From positions 1 to 6,694 of the forward strand of contig CANGNR010000067.1 of the NCBI GenBank assembly GCA_947455385.1: a stretch of 6,694 nucleotides of DNA, given 5' to 3'. The position numbers and the translations under genes were made by a program. The DNA comes from Microbacteriaceae bacterium (GTDB taxonomy: Bacteria > Actinomycetota > Actinomycetes > Actinomycetales > Microbacteriaceae). Shown in pieces: positions 1 to 6,459 of this stretch (position 1 is the first letter of the stretch; each line of letters opens with the position of its first letter). Below the pieces are notes generated by a model. The model had not been told where the DNA came from, did no database searches, and was given only the letters and a program-made list of their open reading frames with translations.

Positions 1-105
1 AATGAGGCCTGGCGCGAGCAGGGCCCAAACAATTGCCTTGTTTGACTTCTTGGCGCTGTCACCCTGGTTGGCCGGAGCGCTGCCACCGAATGCTGCGAAT
101 GCCAT
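1..105 (-). CDS. ABC transporter permease, polyamine type (N-terminus only)
   Basis: This is the first 35 codons of a gene that continues past the left edge. It starts at ATG 105..103, only 2 nt after the stop of the ATPase gene. A good ribosome site, AGAGG, lies 7 nt upstream (117..113). The visible protein has a short polar N-tail with lysines around residues 19-23 and then a hydrophobic run, IVWALLAPGLI (25-35), which looks like the start of the first membrane helix. A cytoplasmic, positively charged tail followed by this helix is usual for PotB/PotH-like permeases. The order binding protein, ATPase, permease is that of a spermidine/putrescine importer, so the role as membrane channel subunit is inferred mainly from position. 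Too little sequence is visible for the EAA loop or other family motifs. Confidence 0.75.
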   Translation of the reverse strand, partial: MAFAAFGGSAPANQGDSAKKSNKAIVWALLAPGLI

Positions 106-107
106 GG

Positions 108-1232
108 CTAGGCCTCTACTGTGCCGTCGGGCAGGTCGGCGAGACCAAAAGAATGCTCGACCTTCCAGCTGACCCAAACCTGAGCGCCGAGCTCGACAAC
201 CGGAGACTTGCCGATGTTCTGCGCGAACACGGTGACCTCGCCGATGTTAGGAATCTCGATGAGGTACTGGTTGCTCACGCCCGTGAAGCGGATGTCGAGA
301 ATCTCGCCTGGCCCGAGCAGCACGCGGCCCGACTCGGCCTCCGGCTTCGACTCGTGAAACGCCACCTTTTCGGGACGCACACCAATGGCGATCTTGCCGG
401 TGTGCTTCTCTGCGCGAGCCTTGTCGACGCTGATCTTGTTTCCGCCGACGTTGATGCTGACCGAGTTTTCGCTCGACTCAACCACGTCGCCGACGAAAAG
501 GTTCGACTGGCCCAAAAACTTGGCCACGAAGGCGGTCTTTGGTCGGTCGTAGAGCAGCTCTGGCGCGCCCATCTGCTCGATGTGGCCCTTATTCATAACG
601 GCCACCGTGTCGGCCATATCCATGGCCTCTTCTTGATCGTGAGTCACGTGCAAGAAGGTCAGGCCAACTTCCATTTGAATCGCCTTGAGCTCGATCTGCA
701 TCTGGCGGCGCAACTTGAGGTCGAGGGCACCTAGTGGCTCGTCAAGCAGCAACAGGGATGGACGGTTGACGAGAGCACGAGCCAGCGCGACGCGCTGTTG
801 CTGGCCTCCCGACAGTTGCTGCGGGCGTCGCTGCGCTAGGTGACCGAGCTCAACTAGCTCGAGGGCTACCTGCGCCTTGCCCACCGGGTCGTCGATCTTG
901 CGCTGCCGCAGACCGAAGGCAACGTTTTCAAGCACGGTCATGTGTGGAAACAGGGCGTAGGACTGGAACACAGTGTTCACCGGGCGTTCGTGAGGCTTGG
1001 TGTCGGTGACATCCTGGCCCCCGATGAGCACGCGGCCGGTGGTCGGGGTCTCGAGGCCGGCCACGATTCTTAGGGTCGTGGTCTTGCCGCAGCCGGATGG
1101 GCCGAGAAGCGCAAAGAACTGGCCGGCGGGAATGTGCAAGTCTAGGTTTTCGAGGGCGGTGAAGCCCGGAAACTCCTTGCGGACACCTACTAGGTCGAGG
1201 TCAGCGCCGGCGCTGGATAGCGGGCCTGCCAC
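108..1232 (-). CDS. potA: Spermidine/putrescine-type ABC transporter ATP-binding protein
   Basis: This is the cytoplasmic ATPase that powers the importer encoded with it (374 aa, normal for PotA/MalK-type subunits). Visible motifs are Walker A GPSGCGKT (residues 44-51), Q-loop Gln90 in VFQSYALFPHMTV, signature LSGGQ (140-144), Walker B ending in Asp164-Glu165, D-loop GALD (168-171) and switch His198 in HVTHD. After about residue 240 comes a TOBE-type regulatory domain, with IGVRPEKV near 283-290, as in the PotA/FbpC/UgpC group. The GTG start at 1232 overlaps the binding-protein stop by one base (TAGTG), which suggests translational coupling; a weak GGTGTGG precedes it. The NTPase call is certain. 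Polyamine specificity rests on the neighbouring PotD-like protein. Related importers for other small cationic or organic solutes share this ATPase type. Confidence 0.93.
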   Translation of the reverse strand: MAGPLSSAGADLDLVGVRKEFPGFTALENLDLHIPAGQFFALLGPSGCGKTTTLRIVAGLETPTTGRVLIGGQDVTDTKPHERPVNTVFQSYALFPHMTVLENVAFGLRQRKIDDPVGKAQVALELVELGHLAQRRPQQLSGGQQQRVALARALVNRPSLLLLDEPLGALDLKLRRQMQIELKAIQMEVGLTFLHVTHDQEEAMDMADTVAVMNKGHIEQMGAPELLYDRPKTAFVAKFLGQSNLFVGDVVESSENSVSINVGGNKISVDKARAEKHTGKIAIGVRPEKVAFHESKPEAESGRVLLGPGEILDIRFTGVSNQYLIEIPNIGEVTVFAQNIGKSPVVELGAQVWVSWKVEHSFGLADLPDGTVEA

Positions 1233-2476
1233 TAAACCACACCGTTTGCAGCGTCAGACCAAGCCTTCGAGAACTCATTGTCTTCTTTAACAGTGAGCGA
1301 CCTGAAGTGGTGCAACTTGGTTGCGAAGGTGTCTGCCGACGGAAAGATCAGCTCGTTGTTGGCTAGCGCTGGGTCTTTCTTGATCACAATTTCGCGAGCC
1401 CCTAGCACCGGCGGAACATAGAAGACTCCCGAGAGGGCGAGCTCTGCGGCGACCGCCGGGTCGAAGTAGTAGTTCATGGCTGCCTCGGCGTTTGCCTTGT
1501 GCTGCGAACCCATTGGCACGATGTAGTTGTCGGTCGAGATGGTCGAACCCGAGTCGAGCAGCACGTAGCCCAGAACATCGCTGCCAAGCTCGGCATTGGC
1601 GCCGATGAGGTCGCCGGCCCACACGATTCCGGCAACCGCGTCGCCGCTCTTGTAGTCGTCGATGTAAGAGTTGCCCTTGATCGAGCGAATCTGGCCATCC
1701 TTGACCAGCCCGGTGAATTTGTCGAGGGTGTTGTGAAAGTCATCGGAGGTGAAGCTCTTGATGTCAATTCCATCGGCCATCATCATCACGCCGATGGTGT
1801 CGCGCATCTCACTTAGAACCTCTACCTTGCCCTTTAGCTCTGGCGCCCAGAGGTCGGCCAACGAAGTTGGCGCATCCTTGCCGGTGAGCTTCTTGTAGTT
1901 CTCCTTGTGGTAGCCGATAGCCGCGATGATGCCCTTCCACGGCAGCGAGTGTTTGCGGTCTGGGTCAAAGTCGCCAAAGGTCGTCTTGTACACCGGGTCC
2001 ATGTTGGCGGTGACGTTTGTCAGATTGTCGTAGTTGAGCTCTTGCAGGTAGCCGTTGCTGATCAGTCGAGCGACCATCCAGTCGGTGAGGCAAACGGTGT
2101 CGGCACCGGTGTCTTTGCCGGTGGCCAGCTGGTTCTTGATGCGCGCAAAGTAGGTGTTGTTGTCGTCAACGTTGATGTTGTAGGTGACCTTGATGCCGCT
2201 CTGCTTTTCGAAAGCGTGGATGGTCGGAAACGACGAGTCCGATTCGCCATCCATGTAATAGGGCCAGTTGTCCCAGATGAGGGTCTTGTCGGTTGCTGAA
2301 ATATCGGTTGCCGCGGTGAGCGTCTTGGCGCCACCACCAGGTGAACAGGCCGCAAGCAGCGCCGCCAGCGAGGCAGCCATGCCGCCGCCTAGAAGGGAGC
2401 GTCTGGTCATCTGCTGGCGCTTGGCCTGTGTGATGATCTCGCGCATCATTGGGTCTTGCGAAGGGACATTGTTCAC
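1232..2476 (-). CDS. potD: Polyamine ABC transporter substrate-binding lipoprotein (PotD-like)
   Basis: This is the extracytoplasmic binding protein of the importer (414 aa). I place the start at GTG 2476 because AAAGGAG (2489..2483) lies 6 nt upstream; an open frame extends further up but runs antisense into ald. The N-terminus carries a twin-arginine-like motif, TRRSLLGGG (residues 24-32), a hydrophobic core, and a lipobox LAAC with Cys44 as the lipid-modified residue, so it is probably a Tat-exported lipoprotein. The mature part has the PotD-type opening IWDNWPYYMD (67-76), where aromatic residues line the polyamine site in the family, followed later by TDWMVARL and VWAGDLIGAN segments. 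The fold call (periplasmic binding protein of the spermidine/putrescine group) is strong. Whether the ligand is putrescine, spermidine or a related amine cannot be told, although the nearby 4-aminobutanal dehydrogenase favours putrescine. First gene of the importer operon. Confidence 0.9.
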   Translation of the reverse strand: MNNVPSQDPMMREIITQAKRQQMTRRSLLGGGMAASLAALLAACSPGGGAKTLTAATDISATDKTLIWDNWPYYMDGESDSSFPTIHAFEKQSGIKVTYNINVDDNNTYFARIKNQLATGKDTGADTVCLTDWMVARLISNGYLQELNYDNLTNVTANMDPVYKTTFGDFDPDRKHSLPWKGIIAAIGYHKENYKKLTGKDAPTSLADLWAPELKGKVEVLSEMRDTIGVMMMADGIDIKSFTSDDFHNTLDKFTGLVKDGQIRSIKGNSYIDDYKSGDAVAGIVWAGDLIGANAELGSDVLGYVLLDSGSTISTDNYIVPMGSQHKANAEAAMNYYFDPAVAAELALSGVFYVPPVLGAREIVIKKDPALANNELIFPSADTFATKLHHFRSLTVKEDNEFSKAWSDAANGVV

Positions 2477-2482
2477 GAATGA

Positions 2483-2489
2483 CTCCTTT
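2483..2489 (-). promoter_or_regulatory. Ribosome binding site that fixes the potD start
   Basis: AAAGGAG on the minus strand, 6 nt before GTG 2476. It decides this start over the in-frame internal ATGs at codons 10, 11 and 23 and over the longer upstream open frame. The same heptamer precedes the aldehyde dehydrogenase gene. Confidence 0.85.
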
Positions 2490-2545
2490 GAATCGATGGG
2501 CACTACTGCCCGCTCAACACGAAGACTGCGCAAAGACGCATCGCA

Positions 2546-2551
2546 AATATA
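2546..2551 (-). promoter_or_regulatory. Candidate -10 element of the potDAB operon
   Basis: TATATT reads on the minus strand at 2551..2546 and matches the TATAAT consensus at five of six positions. It would start transcription near 2539 and give a leader of about 60 nt. I see no good -35 hexamer at 16-18 bp (the sequence there is G-rich), so an activator may be needed or the call may be wrong. Confidence 0.4.
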
Positions 2552-2582
2552 CTGCCACACCCCCAGCCCCTCGAAAGCCGCA

Positions 2583-2611
2583 ATGACAAATCGACCGAGA
2601 GTTTTTCTAGT
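2583..2611 (+). promoter_or_regulatory. Candidate ald promoter
   Basis: ATGACA (2583-2588) and TCTAGT (2606-2611) are separated by 17 bp and match the -35 and -10 consensus at five and four of six positions. The start would be near 2618, leaving a leader of roughly 90 nt. A weaker alternative, TTGCGC (2647-2652) with TAGTGT (2668-2673), has only a 15-bp spacer but lies closer to the gene. Confidence 0.35.
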
Positions 2612-2641
2612 CTGGGAGTCGGCAGAGAGCAAGGCGAGCCT

Positions 2642-2674
2642 CACACTTGCGCGGCGTTCGGTTCGGCTAGTGTG
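2642..2674. repeat. Spaced dyad CACACT-N21-AGTGTG upstream of ald
   Basis: CACACT (2642-2647) and AGTGTG (2669-2674) form a perfect 6-bp inverted repeat whose spacer includes a tandem GTTCG GTTCG (2656-2665). It lies 38 bp upstream of ald and downstream of the better promoter candidate, where a repressor or an Lrp-type protein could act. At this length the repeat could arise by chance. Confidence 0.3.
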
Positions 2675-2702
2675 TCTCTTGGCTCGGCTGCGTGCCGGGC
2701 GT

Positions 2703-2707
2703 AGGAG
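2703..2707 (+). promoter_or_regulatory. Ribosome binding site deciding the ald start
   Basis: AGGAG lies 4 nt before ATG 2712. The spacing is slightly short, but the site supports this start over the open frame that extends much further upstream and would be antisense to potD. Confidence 0.7.
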
Positions 2708-2711
2708 AAAA

Positions 2712-3827
2712 ATGAAAATCGCCGTACCCGCAGAGGTCAAGAACAACGAATTCAGAGTTGCGATCACACCGGCCGGAGTGCACGAATTAGCGCTCGGCGG
2801 CCACGAAGTCATTATTCAGCAGGGTGCCGGCGTTGGGTCGGCCATCTCGGATGCCGAGTACCGCGAGGCGGGCGCCACAATTCTGCCCGATGCTGCCTCA
2901 ACCTGGGCCGCTGGTGACATGGTTCTGAAGGTTAAGGAACCCATCGCTAGCGAGTATGGCTTTTTGCGCCCTGGCCTACTGCTTTTCACCTACCTGCACC
3001 TAGCCGCAGATCTCGAGCTAACTAATGCACTGGTCGAACACCAGGTCACTGCGATTGCCTACGAGACGGTGCAGTTGCCCTCTCGTCAACTCCCCTTGCT
3101 TGCACCTATGAGCGAGGTAGCCGGACGCCTCTCGGTGTTGGTGGGCGCTCAGACCCTAATGCGCCAAAACGGCGGGAACGGAATGCTCCTCGGCGGAGTG
3201 CCGGGCACTCGCCCAGCCAAGGTTGCCGTGTTAGGTGGCGGTGTGGCCGGCACCAACGCGATCGCCGTTGCAGTTGGCATGGGGGCAGAAGTCACAGTGC
3301 TCGACACCAACATCAACCGCCTGCGCGAGCTCGACCACCACTACGCCGGCAGACTGCGCACCATCGCGAGCAACTCGTATGAGTTGAACCGAGCAGTAGC
3401 CGAGGCCGACCTAGTTATCGGCTCGGTGCTGATTCCAGGCGCCAAGGCCCCCAAGCTCGTGACCAACGCCATGGTCGCCAAGATGAAGCCTGGCAGCGTC
3501 TTGGTAGATATCGCGATTGACCAGGGCGGCTGCTTCGAAGACTCGCACCCGACCACGCACGCCGAACCGACCTTCAACGTGCACAACTCGGTCTTTTACT
3601 GCGTTGCCAATATGCCTGGCGCCGTGCCGCACACCTCGACCTACGCCCTGACCAACGCGACCCTCGCCTACGTCAAGGCAATCGCTAAGCAGGGATGGAA
3701 GGCTGCCTGCCAGAACGACGCTGCGCTAGCCCTCGGCATCAACACGCACGACGGGTTCATCGTGAGCGAGCCCGTCGCCGTTGCCCACGGCCTCGTGCAC
3801 TCCGAGCTGAGCCAGGTTCTCGCTTAG
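2712..3827 (+). CDS. ald: Alanine dehydrogenase
   Basis: The enzyme converts L-alanine, NAD+ and water reversibly to pyruvate, NADH and ammonium, in the cytoplasm, usually as a hexamer. The 371-aa length equals that of well-studied bacterial enzymes, and the key residues fall on the family numbering: Arg15, Lys75 and His96 in the substrate site and catalytic Asp270 (in VDIAID). The NAD fold shows VAVLGGGVAG (171-180), with Asp198 positioned to bind the ribose. The start is ATG 2712, behind AGGAG, and gives the family's usual opening MKIAVPAEVKNNEFRVA. The gene is divergent from the polyamine importer and convergent with the FtsK-like gene, which overlaps its last 102 bp. It may recycle alanine formed if putrescine is transaminated onto pyruvate; that link is inference. 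No truncation or missing residue is seen. Confidence 0.97.
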   Translation: MKIAVPAEVKNNEFRVAITPAGVHELALGGHEVIIQQGAGVGSAISDAEYREAGATILPDAASTWAAGDMVLKVKEPIASEYGFLRPGLLLFTYLHLAADLELTNALVEHQVTAIAYETVQLPSRQLPLLAPMSEVAGRLSVLVGAQTLMRQNGGNGMLLGGVPGTRPAKVAVLGGGVAGTNAIAVAVGMGAEVTVLDTNINRLRELDHHYAGRLRTIASNSYELNRAVAEADLVIGSVLIPGAKAPKLVTNAMVAKMKPGSVLVDIAIDQGGCFEDSHPTTHAEPTFNVHNSVFYCVANMPGAVPHTSTYALTNATLAYVKAIAKQGWKAACQNDAALALGINTHDGFIVSEPVAVAHGLVHSELSQVLA

Positions 3828-4883
3828 GTCTAGCGGAAAACTGAACGCGGTCGAGAATCGGGCCGCGTTATCGTGGATGGCCGCGGCTGCCCAACCAGCC
3901 CTGACTTGCCCCAGCTGTGGGGTGGAGCCAAAGCCGAGTTGAACCGCATCTACCGAGTCGATTCCTGCAAAGACCACCCGTTGGCGGATGTTAGCCAGCA
4001 TGGTACGACCGATTCCTGAGCAAGTCTGGTTGGTTGCGATCAAGTGCACGCCGAGCGTGCGACCTCGAGTGGCCACGGCCTCAAATGTCGCCGGCGCAAT
4101 TGAAACGGCTCGCAGGAGCGCGGCAAACTCATCGACCAGCACCAAGACAGGAGCGAGTTTTCTGCGCCGCGCATTTGACCCGTTGAACGCCAGGTAGTCG
4201 GCGGCCCCGACCGAGGCGAGCAAGCGCTCACGACCATCGATGGTGTGCAGCAGGTCGTCGCAGGCCCGCTCGGCAGCAGCCAGATCAAGGTCGCTACTCA
4301 ACTCGCACTGCTCTCCTCTTCTGCCGAGAAACTCTGCCACGGGAGCGAGCGCGGCACCGCCCTTGAAGTCAAACAACCGCCACTCAGCTCGCCCAGAAGT
4401 GGCCAGCGAGGTGGCCATCAATGTGAGCAAGCGGCTTTTGCCTGAGCCGGTCGGGCCAACCAAAATGCAGTGCGGACCGTCGCGCGCAAGGCTCAGCTCG
4501 AGGTCGGCACCGGCGGCGGTTTGCCCGAGCCAGAGCGCCAGCGGCTCTGCGGCAGAGGCGGCGAACCCCGACTCGCGGCGAGCGCTCAGAGCCAAGGCGG
4601 CGCTGTTCGATTGGGCAATCGCGATTAGCTCGGCATAGACTCGGCGCCGCTCTCTTGGCCGCCAGAGCCATTGCTGCCGCGCGAGCGTGCGGGTGCCCAC
4701 GTGCCACCGCGAGCCATCCCAGCCGGTTTCGAAGTGCGCCAGTTCGTCAACTTTGTTGGAGTCGCCACCGCGCCAACGCTGAGCAAACGCCGAAAGTGCA
4801 AGGCTGCTCAACGACATCAGGGCGAACTGCCACGAGCCCGTGCTCGCGCCCCACCACACCGCCATCAGCGCGCTGGGCAACAT
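3726..4883 (-). CDS. Short membrane-anchored FtsK/SpoIIIE-family ATPase, function unknown
   Basis: This is a single-domain motor ATPase of the FtsK/SpoIIIE/EccC type (385 aa from ATG 4883). Two hydrophobic segments (about residues 2-13 and 19-35) form a membrane hairpin. The ATPase follows: Walker A GPTGSGKS (143-150), a DFKGG motif (172-176), Walker B LVDE with Asp251-Glu252, then TRGRTLGVHLIATNQT (272-287) and an arginine-bearing NIRQRVVFAG (299-308), all typical of the family. There is no long linker or winged-helix gamma domain, so it is not the cell-division FtsK. It may move DNA or protein; no relaxase, WXG100 or division partner is visible. The start is uncertain: ATG 4883 has GGTGAG 10 nt upstream, while GTG 4898 or TTG 4919 would complete the first membrane helix but lack a ribosome site. 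The last 34 codons run antisense into ald and may not be native. Confidence 0.8.
   Translation of the reverse strand: MLPSALMAVWWGASTGSWQFALMSLSSLALSAFAQRWRGGDSNKVDELAHFETGWDGSRWHVGTRTLARQQWLWRPRERRRVYAELIAIAQSNSAALALSARRESGFAASAAEPLALWLGQTAAGADLELSLARDGPHCILVGPTGSGKSRLLTLMATSLATSGRAEWRLFDFKGGAALAPVAEFLGRRGEQCELSSDLDLAAAERACDDLLHTIDGRERLLASVGAADYLAFNGSNARRRKLAPVLVLVDEFAALLRAVSIAPATFEAVATRGRTLGVHLIATNQTCSGIGRTMLANIRQRVVFAGIDSVDAVQLGFGSTPQLGQVRAGWAAAAIHDNAARFSTAFSFPLDLSENLAQLGVHEAVGNGDGLAHDEPVVRVDAEG
3844..3869. terminator. Hairpin between convergent ald and FtsK-like gene ends
   Basis: AACGCGG (3844-3850) and CCGCGTT (3863-3869) form a perfect 7-bp stem around a 12-nt loop, 16 nt after the ald stop codon. 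On the plus strand no T-run follows, so as an ald terminator it would be of the tailless kind reported for actinobacteria. On the minus strand it is followed after CAG by TTTT (3840..3837), a short U-run. It lies inside the reading frame of the FtsK-like gene as that frame stands. Confidence 0.4.
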
Positions 4884-4954
4884 CCACAGAAATCTCACCG
4901 AAAGAGATTGAACCGCCAAACATCGCGTGGATGCCGGCGGTTCGAATCTGTGGA
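4883..4954 (-). promoter_or_regulatory. Structured 72-nt leader, three-way junction, before the FtsK-like gene
   Basis: Three perfect inverted repeats tile this stretch. The closing stem is TCCACAGA (4954..4947) with TCTGTGGA (4890..4883). Arm B is GAACCGCC (4943..4936) with GGCGGTTC (4917..4910), with an 18-nt terminal region that can form a small CATC/GATG hairpin. Arm A is AATCTC (4909..4904) with GAGATT (4896..4891) around the 7-nt loop TTTCGGT. Arms A and B abut, arm A abuts the closing stem, and only TTC is unpaired at the junction. The probable ribosome site GGTGAG (4899..4894) lies in the loop and 3' strand of arm A, and the closing stem ends on the A of ATG 4883. It occupies nearly all of the gap after the aldehyde dehydrogenase stop. 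I know no matching RNA family. A DNA-level role (protein site or mobile palindromic element) is also possible. Confidence 0.6.
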
Positions 4955-4961
4955 GAAGTGA

Positions 4962-6398
4962 CTATTCGCCGATGAAGCTCATCACGTGCTTGATTCGCGT
5001 GTAGTCCTCGAAGCCGTATGCGCTGAGGTCTTTGCCATAGCCAGAGTGACGGAAGCCACCGTGCGGCATCTCGGCGGTCAACGGAATGTGGGTGTTGATC
5101 CACACGCAACCGAAGTTGAGCCCCTTGCTGAAGCGCATCGCGCGGCCGTGGTCGCGAGTCCAAACCGAGGACGCGAGGCCGTACTGCACGCCATTGGCCC
5201 AACGCATTGCCTCGTCGTCACTCGAGAACTTCTGCACCGTCTGAACCGGGCCGAAGATCTCGCTCTGAATGTGCTCGTCGTTTTGCTTGAGCCCGGTGAG
5301 GATCGTCGCGTTGAGGTAGTAGCCGGCACCGTTCGGGCGGTCGCCGCCGAGCGCGATGTTGGCGTGATCGGGCAGGCGGTCGATGAAACCGCTCACGCGC
5401 TCGAGCTGGCTGGCGTTGTTGAGCGGGCCAAACAGAATGTCGTCGCGCTTCGGGTCGCCCGTGACCGCGTTGGCCTTAGCCTCGGCGACCAGCAGGGCAA
5501 CAAACTCGTCGTGCACCGACTCGTGAACCAGGATGCGCGTTGCCGCGGTGCAGTCCTGGCCAGCGTTGAAGTAGCCCGCGATCACGATCTGGGCGGCGGC
5601 CTTCTCGAGGTCTGCGTCGGCAAAGACGATAACCGGAGCCTTGCCGCCGAGCTCTAGGTGCACGCGCTTGAGGTCGGATGCCGCCGACTTGGCGACCTCC
5701 ATGCCCGCACGCACCGAACCGGTAATCGACACCATCTGCGGGGTCGGGTGCTCGATCATCGCGCGGCCCGTGTGTCGGTTTCCTGTCACCACGTTCAAGA
5801 CGCCTTTGGGCAAGAACTCCGCGGCGACTTCGGCAAGCAGCAGGGTCGAGGCAGGCGTGGTGTCGCTCGGCTTGAGCACCACGGTGTTGCCCGCGGCGAT
5901 GGCCGGCGCGAACTTCCAGGTGGCCATGTTGAGCGGGTAGTTCCACGGGGTCACCTGGCCGATTACGCCGATGGGCTCGCGACGAATCGAGGATGTGTGA
6001 TCGCGCAGATACTCCCCCGTGGCTAGACCCTCGAGGTTGCGGGCCGCGCCTGCGAAGAAACGAATCTGATCGATGGACGGCGCGATCTCGTACTCGACCA
6101 GAGTCGAGCGCGGCTTGCCGGTGTTGCGCGACTCCACGTCGGCGAACTCCTCAGCGCGGGCCTCCATGGCGTCTGCAATTCGAAGCAGGGCAAGCTGGCG
6201 CTCGCTCGGGGTCGTCTGACCCCACTCCTCGAATGCCTTCTCGGCCGCGTCGTATGCCGCCGCTACATCGGCCGTGCCAGAAACAGCGGCGGTTGCGTAG
6301 GTTTGGGCGTTCGATGGGTCGATGACTTCGCTCGACTCGCCAGACTTGGCGGCGACGTATTCGCCGTTGATGAAGTTCTTTAGTTCGTGAACAGACAC
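4962..6398 (-). CDS. patD: Gamma-aminobutyraldehyde dehydrogenase
   Basis: This NAD-dependent enzyme oxidises 4-aminobutanal, made from putrescine by transamination, to GABA in the cytoplasm (EC 1.2.1.19). The 478 aa form a complete aldehyde dehydrogenase: Asn153 (PWNYP), Lys176 (VLKPSD), ITGSVRAG (225-232), general base Glu249 (ELGGK), nucleophile Cys283 (GQDCTAA) and Glu380 before FGPV. Specificity is suggested by segments I recall in E. coli PatD/YdcW: SRN.GKP (90-96), RFFAGAAR (113-120), the GEYL..HTS.IRR block (128-140), YGLASSVWT (406-414) and EMPHGG...SGYGKD (443-457). The start is GTG 6398, with AAAGGAG 7 nt upstream (6412..6406); the frame is open further up but has no ribosome site there. 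It is divergent from the Lrp/AsnC gene. The partner transaminase is not in the window. Betaine-aldehyde dehydrogenase is a less likely alternative. Confidence 0.93.
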   Translation of the reverse strand: MSVHELKNFINGEYVAAKSGESSEVIDPSNAQTYATAAVSGTADVAAAYDAAEKAFEEWGQTTPSERQLALLRIADAMEARAEEFADVESRNTGKPRSTLVEYEIAPSIDQIRFFAGAARNLEGLATGEYLRDHTSSIRREPIGVIGQVTPWNYPLNMATWKFAPAIAAGNTVVLKPSDTTPASTLLLAEVAAEFLPKGVLNVVTGNRHTGRAMIEHPTPQMVSITGSVRAGMEVAKSAASDLKRVHLELGGKAPVIVFADADLEKAAAQIVIAGYFNAGQDCTAATRILVHESVHDEFVALLVAEAKANAVTGDPKRDDILFGPLNNASQLERVSGFIDRLPDHANIALGGDRPNGAGYYLNATILTGLKQNDEHIQSEIFGPVQTVQKFSSDDEAMRWANGVQYGLASSVWTRDHGRAMRFSKGLNFGCVWINTHIPLTAEMPHGGFRHSGYGKDLSAYGFEDYTRIKHVMSFIGE

Positions 6399-6405
6399 GA
6401 CTGCT

Positions 6406-6412
6406 CTCCTTT
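6406..6412 (-). promoter_or_regulatory. Ribosome binding site that fixes the patD start
   Basis: AAAGGAG on the minus strand, 7 nt before GTG 6398. It rules out the longer upstream open frame, which would cover the intergenic region and the start of the regulator gene. Confidence 0.85.
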
Positions 6413-6459
6413 GAGTGATGTCAGTTGCCGCTCGCGTACATCCGCGATTTTGCACCTTC

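Noticed and set aside
2268..2711. Upstream extension of the ald reading frame over potD.
   Set aside because: The family starts with MKIAVPAE, the ribosome site precedes ATG 2712, and the extension is antisense to the signal-peptide region of potD.
2477..2812. Upstream extension of the potD reading frame into the ald gene.
   Set aside because: The strong AAAGGAG before GTG 2476 and the Tat-lipoprotein signal set the start. The extension is antisense to ald and crosses the control region.
3911..3924. CCCCAGCTGTGGGG palindrome-like hairpin inside the FtsK-like gene.
   Set aside because: It has only five paired bases per arm, lies well inside coding sequence and has no T-run or repeat copies; it is explained by GC-rich codons.
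4936..4955. GGTTCGAATC on the plus strand, which looks like a tRNA T-arm, within a cloverleaf-sized structure.
   Set aside because: A T-stem built on it has a G-G clash and two wobbles, the following seven bases have no acceptor partner, there is no CCA, and the loop of the plus-strand anticodon-like hairpin lacks U33. The bases are better explained by the three-way junction.
4986..5657. 223-codon open frame on the plus strand opposite patD.
   Set aside because: It is a shadow of high-GC codon bias opposite a well-conserved enzyme, with no ribosome site or recognisable domain. The same holds for the other long antisense frames opposite potA, potD and the FtsK-like gene.
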